A DNA stretch of 64,000 nt from an uncultured Clostridia bacterium (GTDB lineage Bacteria > Bacillota > Clostridia > Christensenellales > UBA1242), in assembly GCA_947624415.1 (NCBI GenBank), contig CANQKH010000005.1, forward strand, positions 1 to 64,000. Reading direction: 5' to 3'. This document shows positions 63,235-64,000 of this stretch, piece by piece. Positions within the stretch are counted from its first letter, which is position 1, and each line of letters begins with the position of its first letter. The notes under the pieces are model-generated. The model did no database searches and was not told where the DNA came from. It was given only the letters and a program-made list of their open reading frames with translations. Made by a program: the position numbers and the translations under genes.

Positions 63235-64000
63235 ATGGAAAAATTTGAAATTTATGAAGATATTAAATCACGCACTAATGGCGACATATATATTGGTGTT
63301 GTTGGTCCGGTTAGGGTGGGCAAGTCTACTTTCATAACTCAGTTTATGCAAAAACTTGTCGTGCCTAATATTGAGGAAAAATTTGATAAGGAAAGGACGA
63401 TTGACGAACTTCCTCAGTCAGCGGATGGCAAAACTATTATGACCACTCAACCACACTTTGTTCCAAACGAAGCGATAAAGATTAAAGTTGGGAATGCTGA
63501 AATGAAGGTTCGCATGATAGATTGTGTGGGGTATGTCGTAAGTGGTGTCATGGGGCATACAGAAGGAGACAAACCAAGACTTGTTAAAACCCCATGGTCT
63601 GAAGATGAAATGCCTTTTGAAGAAGCCGCAGAACTTGGCACCGATAAAGTCATTAAGGAACACTCAACAATTGGAATAGTTGTTACAACTGACGGCTCAG
63701 TAACTGACATTTCACGTAGCAATTATGTGGATGCTGAAGAGAGGATAATTTCTCAAATGAAAGTTACAGGCAAACCTTTTGTCATTGTTTTAAATTGCAA
63801 AAATCCAAACACAAACGAAAGCAAGAAACTTGCAAACGCATTGCTTGCCAAATATGAAGTTCCGGTAATTCCTATGAATGCACTAGAAATGAAAGAGGAG
63901 GATATTGATAAAATAATAGAAAGTGTTCTAATGGAATTTCCTGTTACATCAATAAAGGTGTCAATGCCTGAGTGGCTTCGTGCACTTGATTATGACAGTG
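63235..64000 (+). CDS. spoIVA: Stage IV sporulation protein A, partial
   Basis: The open frame from ATG 63235 (ATGGAGGA site upstream) runs past the right edge; 255 residues are visible. It starts MEKFEIYEDIKSRTNGDIYI and has the Walker A-like GPVRVGKSTF (residues about 24-33). The SpoIVA-specific phrases ELPQSADGKTIMTTQPHFVPNEA, MIDCVGYVVSGVMG and HSTIGIVVTTDGSVTDISR are also present. SpoIVA is the ATPase that polymerises on the forespore to form the basement layer of the spore coat. Its presence marks an endospore-forming lineage or a recent descendant. Confidence 0.95.
   Translation, partial: MEKFEIYEDIKSRTNGDIYIGVVGPVRVGKSTFITQFMQKLVVPNIEEKFDKERTIDELPQSADGKTIMTTQPHFVPNEAIKIKVGNAEMKVRMIDCVGYVVSGVMGHTEGDKPRLVKTPWSEDEMPFEEAAELGTDKVIKEHSTIGIVVTTDGSVTDISRSNYVDAEERIISQMKVTGKPFVIVLNCKNPNTNESKKLANALLAKYEVPVIPMNALEMKEEDIDKIIESVLMEFPVTSIKVSMPEWLRALDYDS

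Overview
The window is AT-rich, low-GC Bacillota-type DNA (Clostridia-like, probably from an uncultured gut organism). Support for this comes from the start of spoIVA (endospore coat ATPase) at the right edge, the comEC-holA pair, tandem DUF1292 genes, type II thymidine kinase, der-plsY, strong Shine-Dalgarno sites, many sigma-A promoters and intrinsic terminators. Most genes sit in tightly overlapping operons.

Layout. 1-1339 (minus): permease and ATPase of an SsuBC/TauBC-like ABC importer. 1473-8600 (plus): a compact operon of phage head genes in P22-like order (TerS-like, Cys-rich protein, portal, scaffold, coat, connectors, propeller-like protein, two holin-like proteins), with its own promoter and terminator but no large terminase, integrase or tail-fibre gene. 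8704-12560 (minus): two large unknown lipoproteins. 12727-15782: comEC and holA. 15926-17467 (minus): a GNAT and a Fic protein that has lost its catalytic motif.

17716-19823 is a four-gene overlapping operon. It encodes an RlmN-like radical SAM protein without its C-terminus, a second radical SAM protein with unusual cysteine spacing, a small methyltransferase, and a 39-residue ORF that looks like the missing RlmN C-terminus carrying the AACGQL cysteine. I read this as a radical SAM enzyme split around two inserted genes. Next come dCMP deaminase, an unknown protein, a serine-palmitoyltransferase/AONS-like PLP enzyme behind a possibly structured leader, RNase R, thymidine kinase, phosphoketolase, a tRNA-Arg(CCU) followed by a structured region, and two FAD oxidoreductases.

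31699-35691 is an accessory block: a GNAT, a radical SAM/SPASM-like protein whose natural start is disrupted by an A-tract frameshift, a protein of the hydroxymethyl-dU kinase helical / thymine-hypermodification family, a GNAT-ASCH fusion, and a small CHAT-like His/Cys protein. It is a candidate nucleic-acid hypermodification locus. Housekeeping genes follow (der, plsY, two DUF1292 genes), then a lipoprotein with Ig-like domains and trpS.

One third of the window (41798-62974) is a single 7058-residue secreted, membrane-anchored surface protein. It contains MBG/YDG-like and InlB-like repeats and is flanked at both ends by related GLUG-like modules. spoIVA then begins behind a good sigma-E-type promoter.
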